Shown: positions 34,143 to 43,698 of the stretch, in pieces
Layout of the letters: the number at the start of each line of letters is the position of its first letter
How positions within the stretch are numbered: position 1 is the first letter of the stretch
Source: Nocardiopsis gilva YIM 90087
GTDB lineage: Bacteria > Actinomycetota > Actinomycetes > Streptosporangiales > Streptosporangiaceae
Direction of reading: 5' to 3'
NCBI RefSeq assembly: GCF_002263495.1
Contig: NZ_CP022753.1
Span: forward strand, 186,001 to 250,000
Length of the DNA: 64,000 bases
Translations under genes and position numbers: made by a program
The notes under the pieces: model-generated
Databases searched by the model: none
What the model saw: the letters and a program-made list of their open reading frames with translations, nothing else
Told to the model about the DNA's origin: nothing

Positions 34143-35255
34143 TCAGGTCCGATCGGCGGCCGCCGCGGCGGCCTCGGCCGGCGTGCGGCGCGGGAAGAAC
34201 CCGCGCGCCCGCAGGGAGACGTAGACGAGCCCGACGAGCACGGGGACCTCGATCAGCGGCCCCACGACCCCGGCCAGCGCCTGCCCCGAGGTCACGCCGA
34301 AGACGCCGATGGCCACGGCGATCGCCAGCTCGAAGTTGTTGCCCGCGGCGGTGAACGCCAGGGTCGTGGAGCGCTCGTAGGAGAGCGAGATCGCCCACCC
34401 GAGGAGCATGGACAGCCCCCACATGAGGCCGAAGTAGGCCAGCAGCGGGACGGCGATGCGGGCGACGTCCAGCGGCTGGGAGGTGATCGCGTCGCCCTGC
34501 AGGGCGAACAGGATGACGATGGTGAACAGCAGCCCGTAGAGCGCGAAGGGGCCGATGCGGGGGAGGAAGGAGCCCTCGTACCAGTCCCGCCCCTTGGCGC
34601 CCTCGCCGAACCTGCGGGTCAGGTACCCCGCCACCAGCGGGATGCCGAGGAAGATCAGCACGCTCTTGGCGATCTCGACGGCCGAGACGTCGATCCCGTT
34701 CTGGGAGAGGCCGAGGACGCCAGGCAGGAACTCGAGGTAGAACCAGCCGAGGGCGCCGAACAGCAGCACCTGGAAGACCGCGTTGAGCGCGACGAGGACG
34801 GCCGCGGCCTCGCGGTCGCCGCAGGCGAGGTCGTTCCACACGATGACCATCGCGATGCAGCGCGCCAGGCCGACGATGATCAGGCCGGTGCGGTACTCCG
34901 GGAGATCGGCCAGAAAGATCCAGGCCAGCGCGAACATCAGCGCCGGCCCGACGACCCAGTTCAATAGGAGTGAAGGAAGGAGCAGACGGGTGTCGCGGGT
35001 GACCGTGTCGAGCCGGTCGTAGCGCACCTTGGCCAGGACCGGGTACATCATCAGGAGCAGACCCAGCGCGATCGGCAGGGACACCCCGTCGATCTGCACC
35101 GCCTCCAGGGCCCCCTGGAGCCCGGGCACCGTGCTTCCCAGCGCCAGCCCGGCGACCATCGCCAGTCCGATCCACAGCGGAAGATAGCGGTCCAGCGTCG
35201 ACAACCGGGCGGCGCCGCCCGACGGCGCCGCTGCCGCTTCCGTATTCTCCGTCAT
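34143..35255 (-). CDS. ACR3-family arsenite efflux permease
   Basis: 370 residues with ten predicted membrane helices. Family signatures are NWVVGPALMFALAWIF, GLARCIAMVIVWNDLACGD (with the thiol thought to bind As(III)) and FTAAGNNFELAIAVAIGVFG. GAGAGGG precedes the ATG by 8 nt. It is the first gene of the arsenic set, and an ArsR-type operator lies 27 bp upstream. Confidence 0.93.
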   Translation of the reverse strand: MTENTEAAAAPSGGAARLSTLDRYLPLWIGLAMVAGLALGSTVPGLQGALEAVQIDGVSLPIALGLLLMMYPVLAKVRYDRLDTVTRDTRLLLPSLLLNWVVGPALMFALAWIFLADLPEYRTGLIIVGLARCIAMVIVWNDLACGDREAAAVLVALNAVFQVLLFGALGWFYLEFLPGVLGLSQNGIDVSAVEIAKSVLIFLGIPLVAGYLTRRFGEGAKGRDWYEGSFLPRIGPFALYGLLFTIVILFALQGDAITSQPLDVARIAVPLLAYFGLMWGLSMLLGWAISLSYERSTTLAFTAAGNNFELAIAVAIGVFGVTSGQALAGVVGPLIEVPVLVGLVYVSLRARGFFPRRTPAEAAAAAADRT

Positions 35256-35281
35256 CTCGTTGACCCTCTCAGTTCGACCAC

Positions 35282-35297
35282 ATCAAGCCAAGTTGAT
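35282..35297. promoter_or_regulatory. ArsR-type operator
   Basis: ATCAA-GCCAAG-TTGAT matches the ATCAA-N6-TTGAT pattern bound by many ArsR repressors. It is 27 bp upstream of the ACR3 start. Confidence 0.65.
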
Positions 35298-35545
35298 ATG
35301 AACCGCGACTGATGTGTCAATCCCACACGTCCACCAGTGGCACGTCTCACCCAACCCCGATGACCTGCGGAGACAGAACGGATCCCAGGTCGTGGCGCCC
35401 CACGACGCCGCTGCGGCCCCCTCCCGACGACCGCGCGCTGTCGCAGGGGGAACTTGACAATCCGCCACCGACTCGCGAATGCTCGCGGATCACGCGACAC
35501 CCCATCCGCCCAGACCACCCCCCATCCCTCCCCGGAGGCTGCCGT

Positions 35546-36208
35546 ATGACCGATCTCCTCCTTGTCCTGACGGGCGCTGGGATCAGCCTCGTGAGTAGCG
35601 TGACCGTCACCTGGCTGCAGGCCAGATACACCCGCAGGGGCGAGGTGCGCGAGTCGACCCGCTCCGCCACCCGTCGGCTCACCTCCCTGTTCATCGCCGA
35701 GCGCGACGCCGCCGACTCCAGTGGGGAGCCGACCGCCGCGATGGCCGAAGCCGAACTGCTGGCCATGACGATCACCGAACGCCGCGCCCGGGACCGCGTC
35801 CGCGACCTGACCCGGCTGCTGCGCGAGCTCCGCCTGCCGGAGCTGCGGGAACTGAGCGGGATGCGGCCGGAACGCGCGCGGCGGGTGCTGTGCGATCACG
35901 CGCTGGAGGTTCTGGGCGCCCTCTACCGGGGCGAGCGGCTGCCCGCCGTGCCGCCGCAGGTGCAGAAGATGCTCAGCGTGGAGGACGAAGCGCTGAGCAT
36001 CCACGCCGGGGAGGTGCCCGCCCCCGTTGTGCGAACCGCGGACGAGAGCGCTGAGGCGGAGCCGGCGGAGGCGTCCGATCGGGCGCAAGGTACCGAGGAG
36101 GACGCGATCGCGAAGAGCGCGGTGCCCCGTCGCCCGCGCCGGTCGACGCGGGCGACGCGCGACAAGGGCGGCGACAACGGCGGCACGGGGTCGGAGAAAA
36201 CGACGTGA
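35546..36208 (+). CDS. Hypothetical protein with N-terminal membrane helix
   Basis: 220 residues. A hydrophobic helix (DLLLVLTGAGISLVSSVTVTWL) starts the protein and is followed by a helical Arg-rich domain and a disordered acidic then basic tail. The layout is a membrane-anchored cytoplasmic helical protein. GGAGG lies 7 nt before the ATG at 35546, which decides the start. The opposite-strand frame over the same DNA is an artefact of composition. Confidence 0.65.
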   Translation: MTDLLLVLTGAGISLVSSVTVTWLQARYTRRGEVRESTRSATRRLTSLFIAERDAADSSGEPTAAMAEAELLAMTITERRARDRVRDLTRLLRELRLPELRELSGMRPERARRVLCDHALEVLGALYRGERLPAVPPQVQKMLSVEDEALSIHAGEVPAPVVRTADESAEAEPAEASDRAQGTEEDAIAKSAVPRRPRRSTRATRDKGGDNGGTGSEKTT

Positions 36209-36209
36209 T

Positions 36210-36259
36210 CTCGGGAAAGCGGACCGAATCCTCGATGGTTTTCGGCACGCTTTCCCGAG
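36210..36259. terminator. Inverted repeat between convergent genes
   Basis: CTCGGGAAAGCG (36210-36221) pairs with CGCTTTCCCGAG (36248-36259) across a 26-nt loop. Confidence 0.6.
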
Positions 36260-36281
36260 GCTGACGGGCTCCCCCGTCCCG

Positions 36282-37457
36282 TCAGCCGGTGGTGACCAGC
36301 TCGAGGTTCCAGCGGTCCAGGATCTCGTTCACGGGCTGGAAGAACGTGCTCCCGCCCTCAACGCAGTTGCCCATCCCGCCGGAGAGCACGCCCTGGGCCT
36401 GGTCGTCGGACATGAAGGGGCCACCGGAGTCGCCCCGCTCAGCGCAGGCCGAGGTGTGGGTGAGGCCGAACACGATGCCCTGCTCGTAGATGACCGTCTG
36501 GTCCTTGGCGAGGACCTCTCCGCAGCGCCACCCCGAGGTGGACCCGGAGCGGCAGACCGACGCGCCGACGCTCGCCTCCTCCGACCCGGCCACGTCCTCG
36601 GGGCTGGAGCGGACCTGCGCCGTCGGCGTCCAGTTGACGGTCTCGCCCACGAACGCCATGTCATCGCCGGGGAACATCGAGCGGACGAAGGTGCCGGTGG
36701 CCTCGGATCCCTCGGCGGGAACGCTCGAGGAGGCCGTGGACCCCACGGAACCGCAGTGCCCCGCCGTCACGAAGCCCCCGTTGTCGTCGGAACCGTCGGT
36801 TGCGCCCGGGCCCTCGGTCACACCGAAGCCGATGGAGCAGCGGGACTGGTCGTTGATGAAGTACGGGTCGCCGCCCACGATGTCGACGAAGGTCCGCGGT
36901 GGTTCGGTGACCTCCGAGATGACCACCGCCTCCGGGTCCACCCCGGCCGCCGCGATGGCCTGTTGCGCGTCATCGGACCCGCCCGGCAGGACGGTCATGA
37001 CCACGGCGTCCTGCTCGACGTCCGGATACCAGCCGGTCACGCCGGGGTAGCCGGTGCCGACCGAGCCGTTGAGCTCGTCCATCACCCGGCCGAGAGCGTC
37101 CTCGCCATAGGTGACGACCCGCGCTTGGGCGCCGGCGTCGCGGACGGCCTCGGCCGCGTCCGGGTCGGTGACCGCGACGGTCAGCTCCCGCGTATCGGCG
37201 TCGAAGACGGCGCCGCCGAAGTCCGGTCCGAGCGCGGAGCGCAGTTCTCTCTCGGTGGCGCGGGCCTGGCGCTCCCGCACCACCAGGTCGACGGCCTCGG
37301 TCCGGGTGAGCCCGAGGTCGCGCTGCAGCGCCGCGAGCTGTTCGGGGTCTCTCAACACGGGTTCGACGTCAGCGGAGACCACAGGCGCTGCCGAGACGAC
37401 CAGCCCGAGGGCAAGAAGGGCGCTGCCCAGCGCCGGGATCGTGGGGGATTTTCGCAC
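36282..37457 (-). CDS. S1-family secreted serine protease (streptogrisin/alpha-lytic type)
   Basis: 391 residues. A signal peptide (about 1-30) is followed by a pro-domain (about 31-190) that folds the enzyme and is then removed. The mature chymotrypsin-fold domain carries His in TAGHCG, Asp in GDDMAFV and Ser in GDSGGPF; paired cysteines (RCS/GHC, VCR/RCG, ACA/NCV) fit three disulfides. The GTG at 37457 is preceded by AAGGAG with 8-nt spacing. It is probably a degradative exoenzyme or developmental protease. Confidence 0.92.
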   Translation of the reverse strand: MRKSPTIPALGSALLALGLVVSAAPVVSADVEPVLRDPEQLAALQRDLGLTRTEAVDLVVRERQARATERELRSALGPDFGGAVFDADTRELTVAVTDPDAAEAVRDAGAQARVVTYGEDALGRVMDELNGSVGTGYPGVTGWYPDVEQDAVVMTVLPGGSDDAQQAIAAAGVDPEAVVISEVTEPPRTFVDIVGGDPYFINDQSRCSIGFGVTEGPGATDGSDDNGGFVTAGHCGSVGSTASSSVPAEGSEATGTFVRSMFPGDDMAFVGETVNWTPTAQVRSSPEDVAGSEEASVGASVCRSGSTSGWRCGEVLAKDQTVIYEQGIVFGLTHTSACAERGDSGGPFMSDDQAQGVLSGGMGNCVEGGSTFFQPVNEILDRWNLELVTTG

Positions 37458-37964
37458 GTGCCTCACTCCTTGAGCGGGAGACTTGGAACAAGGGGGACAT
37501 TCGGCGGGGAGGCCCTTGGGACTCCCGCGTCGGCCCCCAGCGGCTCCAGACCGCGGGGCACCTGACCCACCGGCATTCACCCGACAAGTCCGGTGAACGC
37601 TTCGTAACGGTAAGTGAATAGGCCGAGTTTCAACAGCCCCGACCAGGCACGAAAAGCCGAGTGATCGTCGCGTAATGGTTGACGCGTGGTGCGGTTGTGA
37701 ACACTGTGACGCATGTGGGCGGAACGTTCGACCGCCCTTCGCGCGAGATGACACCGGCGACCGCCCCGCGGGAATGTCGGGCGGCGATGAGATCATGCAG
37801 GCGGCAACAGCTGATCATGCGCGATGTTCCGCCTGTTCAGGCGGGATGCGCCGGATGTCCGTCCATCACTCTTGGCGCCGAAACGATCGGGCGATGAATC
37901 CGCGACGACCTCGCGGGCGTCGAACGATCACCTCCCCCTGCTACCCGCCTGAAGAGGACCATGG
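37458..37964. other. Intergenic region between divergent protease and regulator genes
   Basis: 507 bp. Less GC-rich from 37590 to 37690, where the protease promoter is likely. No repeat or RNA gene was recognised; the short frames here have no ribosome binding sites. Confidence 0.5.
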
Positions 37965-38975
37965 ATGCTGCGGATTCACTTCACCGACGCGGACCTCGCC
38001 CGCACCCGCGTCGAACAGGAGCCCGACCCGCTGTGGGAAGTGGTCATGAGCCTGCACCGGCTCCAGACGCGGTGGGGACGGCGCAGGGTCCAGGACTGGT
38101 ACGCCGACGTGCGGCGCACGCTCACCGAACGCGGACTGGACACCACGGTCAGATCGCTGCTCGTGCCCATCGCGCCGTTCGCCGACTACTTCCCCGACTT
38201 CCTCACCCCCGACGCGGCACGGCACGGACTCGACGCCGGGCTGGAGGCGGTCGCCGCCACCCCGCGCTCGGAATTCGACCGCCAGCTCGAGATGGTCGCC
38301 GAGCGGCGCGCCATGCCCACCGGGATACGTTCACTGACTGAAGGCGACCCCCGGCCCCGCAGCGAGCTCGTCACGGCGTTGCGCGTCTACCATGACACCG
38401 CCCTGGCCCCCTACTGGGAGCGGATCCGCACGGTGAGCGACGCCGATCGCATCCGCCGCGCCAGGGACCTGCTCCACGGCGGGGTCGAGGGGCTGCTGGG
38501 CGGATTCGCGCCGCTGATGCGCTGGGAGGCGCCGACTCTCCACGTCGACTACCCCCTGGAGTCCGACCTGTATCTGGGCGGACGCGGGATCCGGTTCATC
38601 CCGTCGTACTTCTGCCACAAGCGCCCGGTCGCCCTGGCCGACCAGGCACTCCCCCCTGTGCTCGTCTACCCCCTGCACAGCGGGGCGTCCCCGGTCGGCC
38701 AGGGCTCTCCCCCCTCCCAAAGCGCTCCCCTCTCCAGAGCGCTTCCCCTGCGCGCGCTTCTGGGCGCGACGCGAGCGGAGATCCTCCAGGCGGTCGCCAT
38801 GGGCATGACCACCAGTGAGCTCGCCGCCCACCTGGGCATCACCCCGGCCGCTGCCAGCCACCACACGAGGATCCTGCGGGACGCGGGACTGATCGTGAGC
38901 ACCCGCGACCGCCACCACGTGCTGCACACGATCACCGCGGCCGGATCCGGCCTCCTGGAGACGGCCGCAGGGTGA
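37965..38975 (+). CDS. ArsR-type regulator with N-terminal DUF5937
   Basis: 336 residues. Residues 1-240 match the DUF5937 layout (MLRIHFTDADLARTRV at the start, GGRGIRFIPSYFCHKRPVAL near the end). Residues 250-336 are a winged helix (MGMTTSELAAHLGITPAAAS, HHTRILRDAGLIVSTRD). Actinobacterial proteins of this kind usually control a neighbouring transporter, but no such gene is adjacent. GAGGACC lies just upstream of the ATG. Confidence 0.82.
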   Translation: MLRIHFTDADLARTRVEQEPDPLWEVVMSLHRLQTRWGRRRVQDWYADVRRTLTERGLDTTVRSLLVPIAPFADYFPDFLTPDAARHGLDAGLEAVAATPRSEFDRQLEMVAERRAMPTGIRSLTEGDPRPRSELVTALRVYHDTALAPYWERIRTVSDADRIRRARDLLHGGVEGLLGGFAPLMRWEAPTLHVDYPLESDLYLGGRGIRFIPSYFCHKRPVALADQALPPVLVYPLHSGASPVGQGSPPSQSAPLSRALPLRALLGATRAEILQAVAMGMTTSELAAHLGITPAAASHHTRILRDAGLIVSTRDRHHVLHTITAAGSGLLETAAG

Positions 38976-39406
38976 CCGCGGCGGGGCGCTGAGATCGCCG
39001 TCCTCGGTCCCCGCGCCCCGCGTGGTGCGCTGTGCCTCCACATACTGGCCTGGAGCGCCCGGACCGTGCCACACCCTTCGATCCTGATTTAAAAACGCTG
39101 GTCACAGCAGTTTTTCCGGTGCACGAACACGCGGCTGCCGCTGCCAGCGCGGAACGGCTCCCGCCGCGAGACGGATGGTCCGGCGGTGGTCCGTCGCGGG
39201 CTCCCGGAGACGCGGCCGAATTCGGGGAATCCCGGCGCGCATTCGGGTCGCATATCTCATAGGATCTCCTGTACTGCGGCCGTTCCCCCTCTCGTCGCGT
39301 AGGTCCCCCCTGTCCTTTCGGACACCTTCACCGGCATGCGCGTCGGCCGCCCCTTTTCGCTCCGGGCACCGCCCGACCCATTCGCCGCCGAGAAAATGGC
39401 CCATTC
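38976..39406. other. Intergenic region upstream of the LCP gene
   Basis: 431 bp. It includes a short AT-richer stretch (39080-39110) likely to hold a promoter. Nothing else was recognised. Confidence 0.5.
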
Positions 39407-40704
39407 ATGTCCGAAGACGCCGCAAGCTCGTCCGAAGCCGCCCCCTCCGCCGACGCGACACAGGACCACGCCGACACCGCGACCGCGACCGACACCTCGG
39501 ACGCCACGCCTCGATCCCCGCTCCGCCGACGCCTGGCCACCGTCACGGCGGTGGCCCTCGCCCTCCTGCTCGTCGCGGGAATCGGCTCCGCCTACGCCTA
39601 CTACCGCTTCCTCCAGGGCAACATGACCCGCCACGACCTCAGCTCCGCACTGTCGGACGAGGAACGGCCGCCCAAGATCGGCGACGCCGTCAACATCCTG
39701 TTCATCGGCTCCGACGGCCGGGAGGGCGGAAACGCCGCCTACGGGGGCCGCGACTTCGTCGGCGAGCGGTCGGACTCGCTGATGCTCGCGCACATCTCCC
39801 CCGACAGCCGGGTCACCGTCATCAACATCCCCCGCGACTCACTTGTCCAGCTGCCGTCGTGCGCCCCCTACGGCGAGACCGAGGGCACTACCGGCTACTA
39901 CGGGATGATCAACTCCGCGCTGTTCCACGGCGGACCGCCGTGCGTGATCAAGACGGTGGAGTCCCTCACCGGCATCCGGATCGACCACTTCGTCCACCTG
40001 AGCTTCGTCGGATTCCGCGACATGGTGGACGCCATCGGCGGCGTGCCGATGTGCATCCCGAACCCATGTCAGACAAGCGCTCCAAGCTCGACCTGAAGGC
40101 GGGGCGCCAGCGACTCGACGGCGAGGAGGCGCTGTCGTTCGTCCGCGCACGCTACGAGATCGGCAACGGCGGAGACATCGGCCGCATCGACCGACAGCAG
40201 ATGTTCCTCGGCGCGCTCGCCGACGAGGTGACGAGCAGCGGGGTCCTCACCAGCCCGAGCAAGATCAACAGGCTGCTCCAGGCGATCACCGAGCACACCG
40301 CGACCGACGACGACCTCTCCCTGAGCCGGATGGTCTCCATCGGATCCACGCTGGCCGAGGCCGACCTGCACGACATCACGTTCTACACCGTCCCGTGGTA
40401 TCCGGCGCCCTCCGACCCCAACCGGGTGGCCTGGAACGAGGAGAAGGCCCAGCGGCTCTTCACGGCGGTCAGCAGGGACGAGCCGGTCAGCGACGCCATG
40501 CTGGAGACCGGTGCGCCGAAGTCGACGCCGTCGGAGAGCCCGCTGCCGCCGCCGTCGTATCCGGCCGAACCGTCCACCGAGCCGGTGACCCCCGCGAACT
40601 CGTCGACCCCCTCGCCGACCGGCGACGACATCACCGGCCGCGACGCCACGTCCAACCCCTGCGTGAACGGCCTGGGTGAGGGCACCGAGGACGGCGCCAA
40701 GTAG
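39407..40704 (+). pseudogene. LytR-CpsA-Psr (LCP) family protein, frameshifted
   Basis: The first frame (39407 to about 40060) encodes a cytoplasmic tail, one membrane helix (RLATVTAVALALLLVAGIGS) and the LCP core (NILFIGSDGREGG, GERSDSLMLAHISPDSRVTV, NIPRDSLV, HFVHLSFVGFRDMVDAIGGV). It breaks at CIPNPC. The expected continuation, EPMSDKRSKLDLKAGRQRLD and FVRARYEIGNGGDIGRIDRQ, is in the next frame to 40704. One missing base at about 40059-40061 (CCGAACCC where CCGGAACCC is expected) explains it. LCP proteins attach teichoic acid or arabinogalactan to peptidoglycan. The first frame alone would lack the Arg residues that bind the polyprenyl phosphate. A sequencing error is the main alternative to a real mutation. 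Confidence 0.8.
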
Positions 40705-40895
40705 AGACGGCGACTCGGCGGGACGGGACGGCGGCCACCACGAGCGCCCCCGTCCCGTTTCTTTCGTGGTGCGGCCGGCGGGTGGAGGAGCCTTTCGACG
40801 GACGCGTCGGCGCGCCACCCGGCGAGGGATCGAGGCGTCCGGGCCGGACGTGGGGCGGCTCTCGACGCCGGAGCCTCCCGCGGATCAAGAGAAAA

Positions 40896-40999
40896 GGCCC
40901 TGAGCGGAGCGACCGGATCCCGGGATCTCCGTCCCGGGAACCCCCACAGTTCCCAGGACGCCCCGCTCACCGGGGCCGGTCGCATGCCCGCTCAGGGCC
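40896..40999 (-). terminator. Long inverted repeat ending in a T-run on the minus strand
   Basis: GGCCCTGAGCGG (40896-40907) pairs with CCGCTCAGGGCC (40988-40999). The 80-nt interior has its own smaller hairpin (CCCGGGA/TCCCGGG). On the minus strand TTTTCTC follows, which fits a terminator for the secreted-protein gene at 41052-42332. Confidence 0.5.
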
Positions 41000-41001
41000 G
41001 G

Positions 41002-41044
41002 CGTGCGTCCCACCGAGGACGGATGGGTGGGACGCACGGTTTTT
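41002..41044 (+). terminator. Rho-independent terminator
   Basis: A 13-bp perfect stem (41002-41014 with 41026-41038) is followed by TTTTT at 41040-41044 on the plus strand, about 300 bp after the LCP stop. Confidence 0.75.
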
Positions 41045-41051
41045 GGGGTTG

Positions 41052-42332
41052 TTACAACGGCAGGGCGTCCTGCAGCCCGGCGTTGCCCGCCAGGTCCCCC
41101 ACCAGACCAGCGTTGCTCAGGTCCAGCAGCGGGGCCTTCTTGGCCTTGTCGGTCGTCGCGTTGACGTCGACGTCCGCGGGCACGTCCTGCGCCTCGGCGG
41201 GCTCGACGGCGTCGGTCGGCTTGACCGTGTCGGTCGTGGTCTCGTCGTTGGCGGTCTCCTGCTTGACGTCCGCGGGGAGCGTCTTCGCCTCGACCGGCTT
41301 GGTCGCCTCCACCGGCTCGGTCACCTCGGCCTTTTCCGGGGACAGCAGCGACTGCAGCGCGCCCAGCGAGGGCAGGTCGGAGGTCAGGCTGTCGGTGGGC
41401 AGCTGGTTCGTCGGGAGCTGCCCGGTGGGCACCTGGTCCGTGGGCACCTGGTCCGTGGGGACCTGGTCCGTGGGAACGTCCACCTGGTTCGAGGTCGGCT
41501 GGATGGCACCCGGCTGAGCCGCGCCACCGGCGAGCTGCTTGAGGGACGCCAGCAGCGGGAACACCGGCACCGGCAGCTGCGGCATGTTCGACGTCGAGGG
41601 CGCCGACGGCGCGTGCTCCGACGCGCCCCCTGGCAGCGGGTGCTCGCCGCTCACGGCGTCGGTGTCCACCGCGCGCTGGTGCGAGATGTTCTTCTGGACC
41701 GCACCGTTGGTGCCCTTGGACGGCTTGGCTACGTCGCCGACAACGGGCAGTCCGCCGCCCACATCGCTGACGACGGGCAGTCCGTCCGCCTTGACCAGGT
41801 TCTTGGCGCCGGCCAGGCCGTTGACGTCCGGCAGCCCCTTCGCCTTGGTCAGGCCCTCGGCGTCCAGGTTGTGCACCGTGTTCGCCGCGCCGTGCACCTT
41901 GCTCACCGTTCCGTGCAGCGTCTTGTGGGTACCGCCCGGCTTGCCGGGCACCTGCTCGTCCACATTGCTGTTGAGGGCTCCGTTGAGGTCGGGGCCGGAG
42001 CGCTGGTGCTCGATCTCGTGGGACAGCCCGACGGTCTCGGTGACGCTGTCGAGCGTGCCCTGCACCTTGTCCACCTTGGCCTGGGACTGCGGGCCGACGT
42101 GCGACATGTCGCCGGTGGATGTGGTCAGGTTGTCGGTCTTCGGGGCCGACACGGATTCGGACAGGTCGGGCGTTTGACCGGCCAGCCCGAACTTCAGGCC
42201 GGGGACCGTGCCGGGCGCGACCGTGTCGCCAAGGACATCCGCACCGGCGAAACCGGTACCGAAAGCGATGAAGCCGGCGGCGCTGGCTGCCACCACAACA
42301 GCCTTCGCGGACGTGCGAGCGAACTGGAACAT
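41052..42332 (-). CDS. Secreted low-complexity protein with PTDQV repeats
   Basis: 426 residues. The signal peptide (SAKAVVVAASAAGFIAFGTG, cleavage near AGA-DV) is followed by an exported protein rich in Val, Thr, Asp and Pro. A run of four to five PTDQV/PTGQL/PTNQL units (DNA repeats of 15 bp near 41420-41475) forms a flexible stalk, and the second half alternates Glu, Val and Lys. AAAGGA lies 8 nt before the ATG. No enzyme domain is visible; an actinobacterial surface or matrix protein is plausible. Confidence 0.65.
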   Translation of the reverse strand: MFQFARTSAKAVVVAASAAGFIAFGTGFAGADVLGDTVAPGTVPGLKFGLAGQTPDLSESVSAPKTDNLTTSTGDMSHVGPQSQAKVDKVQGTLDSVTETVGLSHEIEHQRSGPDLNGALNSNVDEQVPGKPGGTHKTLHGTVSKVHGAANTVHNLDAEGLTKAKGLPDVNGLAGAKNLVKADGLPVVSDVGGGLPVVGDVAKPSKGTNGAVQKNISHQRAVDTDAVSGEHPLPGGASEHAPSAPSTSNMPQLPVPVFPLLASLKQLAGGAAQPGAIQPTSNQVDVPTDQVPTDQVPTDQVPTGQLPTNQLPTDSLTSDLPSLGALQSLLSPEKAEVTEPVEATKPVEAKTLPADVKQETANDETTTDTVKPTDAVEPAEAQDVPADVDVNATTDKAKKAPLLDLSNAGLVGDLAGNAGLQDALPL

Positions 42333-42544
42333 GGAGATGGTCCTTTGCGGATCGTGTGCTTGTCGAGATGTCGGTTGGGGAAGGGGCGGATCTCTCCGCC
42401 CTGCCCGCGGACGCCCTGGCCCGGGGTGTCCTACGGGCTGTGTGGTGGTTTTGGTGGGTGTTCCCCCCGAGAGCTCCGCCTCCGCGCATGGCCTGCGCGG
42501 CAAGCGGATACCGGGTTCAGTCAGAGGATCTGGCGGACCTTCGA

Positions 42545-42586
42545 CTGACGTGAGCCTCGTGAGGTGAGGCACGGGGCTCACGTCAG
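42545..42586 (-). terminator. Hairpin downstream of the second secreted-protein gene
   Basis: CTGACGTGAGCC (42545-42556) pairs with GGCTCACGTCAG (42575-42586) with an 18-nt loop, in the 358-bp gap after the stop codon at 42691. No gene was seen in that gap. Confidence 0.6.
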
Positions 42587-42690
42587 CCCCCAGAGGTGAA
42601 GCTGGGATCGGCGTCGTCGCCAGGGTGCGGGGAGTCTCGATGGCGGCCCTCACGCGCGAGGCGCGGGCGTGTCCCCGGGGATCCGACGTA

Positions 42691-43698
42691 CTAGTCGGGC
42701 GAGACCGTCGGTTCTTCGGCCGGGTCCTGCGGGATGGCGGCGAGCGCGTGGCGGTCGGCCTGCAGGAGTCCGGAGGACGGTGCGGCGAGCGAGGTCGCGG
42801 GCAGGTACCCGGCGAGCATCGTCATCGCGGTCGGGCCCTGCGCCTGCGGCGCGGAGCCGACGATTCGCTGAGAAGTGTGCGGCGCGTCGTCATCCTGCGA
42901 CGCGGGGGACGCGTTGGTGCCGGCGTCGGTGGTGCTGTCGGACGCCGCCTCCCAGGCGCTGTTCGCCACGGCGGAGGCCGGGAACGGGAAGGCCTCATCG
43001 GTCCGGACCGCCGGCGTGGGGGCGTCGGCGGTGCCGTCGGCCTTCTCCTCGTCGTCCTCGGACGTCGGAGCGGCGGGCTCGGGCTCCTCGGCGCCGTGGG
43101 CGTCCGGACCGCGGTCGGCGGGACGCGTTTCGGCGGGCTTCTCGGCCCCGCCCGGGAGACCCGGGAGGGCGGACCGGCCCTTCTCGGTCGCGCCGAGCCC
43201 GGCGTGCCCGACCTTCTCGACGACGTCCCCGACCGAGGTGGCGGAGTGTCCGTTGCCGCGGCCGCGGGAGTCGCCCGCGGGAGCCTGCGGCTTCGGCTTG
43301 GTGATCGTCGGGACCTGGCGGACGGCCCGCTCGCCAACGGACTTCACGGTGGAGGCGGTGGAGGCGACGGACTGGTGCTGCGGCGCGGCGGACGCGCGTG
43401 CCTCCGTGTTCGGCCGGGCTGCGGGTCGCTTCTCGGCCTCCGCCTGGTGTTCCCGGTGCTCCGTCGACGGACCGCGGGCGTCCGCCGCGGCGGCGCCCGC
43501 CTCGGTGGACCGCTCGGCGGCCGGGGCTTCCACGGGACGCTCCAGCTCCGTCTCGGCTCCGGCGGGCGCCGTGCCGAGCATCCAGGCGGCCGCGAGGAAT
43601 CCGCCCGTGATCAGCAACCGCCGCAGGGGGGTCGCCGTCTGCGCACGCACGGCCGCCACGACGCGCGAGGCGCGTCCTGTTCGGCCCGTACGCAACAC
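42691..43698 (-). CDS. Secreted Ala/Glu-rich protein of unknown function
   Basis: 335 residues starting at a GTG behind AAAGGG. A Tat- or Sec-like signal (VRAQTATPLRRLLITGGFLA, then APAGA) leads to a long disordered region of Ala, Glu, Pro and Arg. No domain or cysteine pattern is seen. Its neighbour at 41052-42332 is also a secreted low-complexity protein on the same strand, so the two may act together in the envelope. Confidence 0.55.
   Translation of the reverse strand: MLRTGRTGRASRVVAAVRAQTATPLRRLLITGGFLAAAWMLGTAPAGAETELERPVEAPAAERSTEAGAAAADARGPSTEHREHQAEAEKRPAARPNTEARASAAPQHQSVASTASTVKSVGERAVRQVPTITKPKPQAPAGDSRGRGNGHSATSVGDVVEKVGHAGLGATEKGRSALPGLPGGAEKPAETRPADRGPDAHGAEEPEPAAPTSEDDEEKADGTADAPTPAVRTDEAFPFPASAVANSAWEAASDSTTDAGTNASPASQDDDAPHTSQRIVGSAPQAQGPTAMTMLAGYLPATSLAAPSSGLLQADRHALAAIPQDPAEEPTVSPD

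Noticed and set aside
35252-36088. 278-residue minus-strand frame opposite the hypothetical membrane protein
   Set aside because: No ribosome site or domain, and the plus-strand gene has GGAGG and a membrane helix.
36027-37565. 512-residue plus-strand frame opposite the protease
   Set aside because: Shadow of the S1 protease gene, no recognisable domain.
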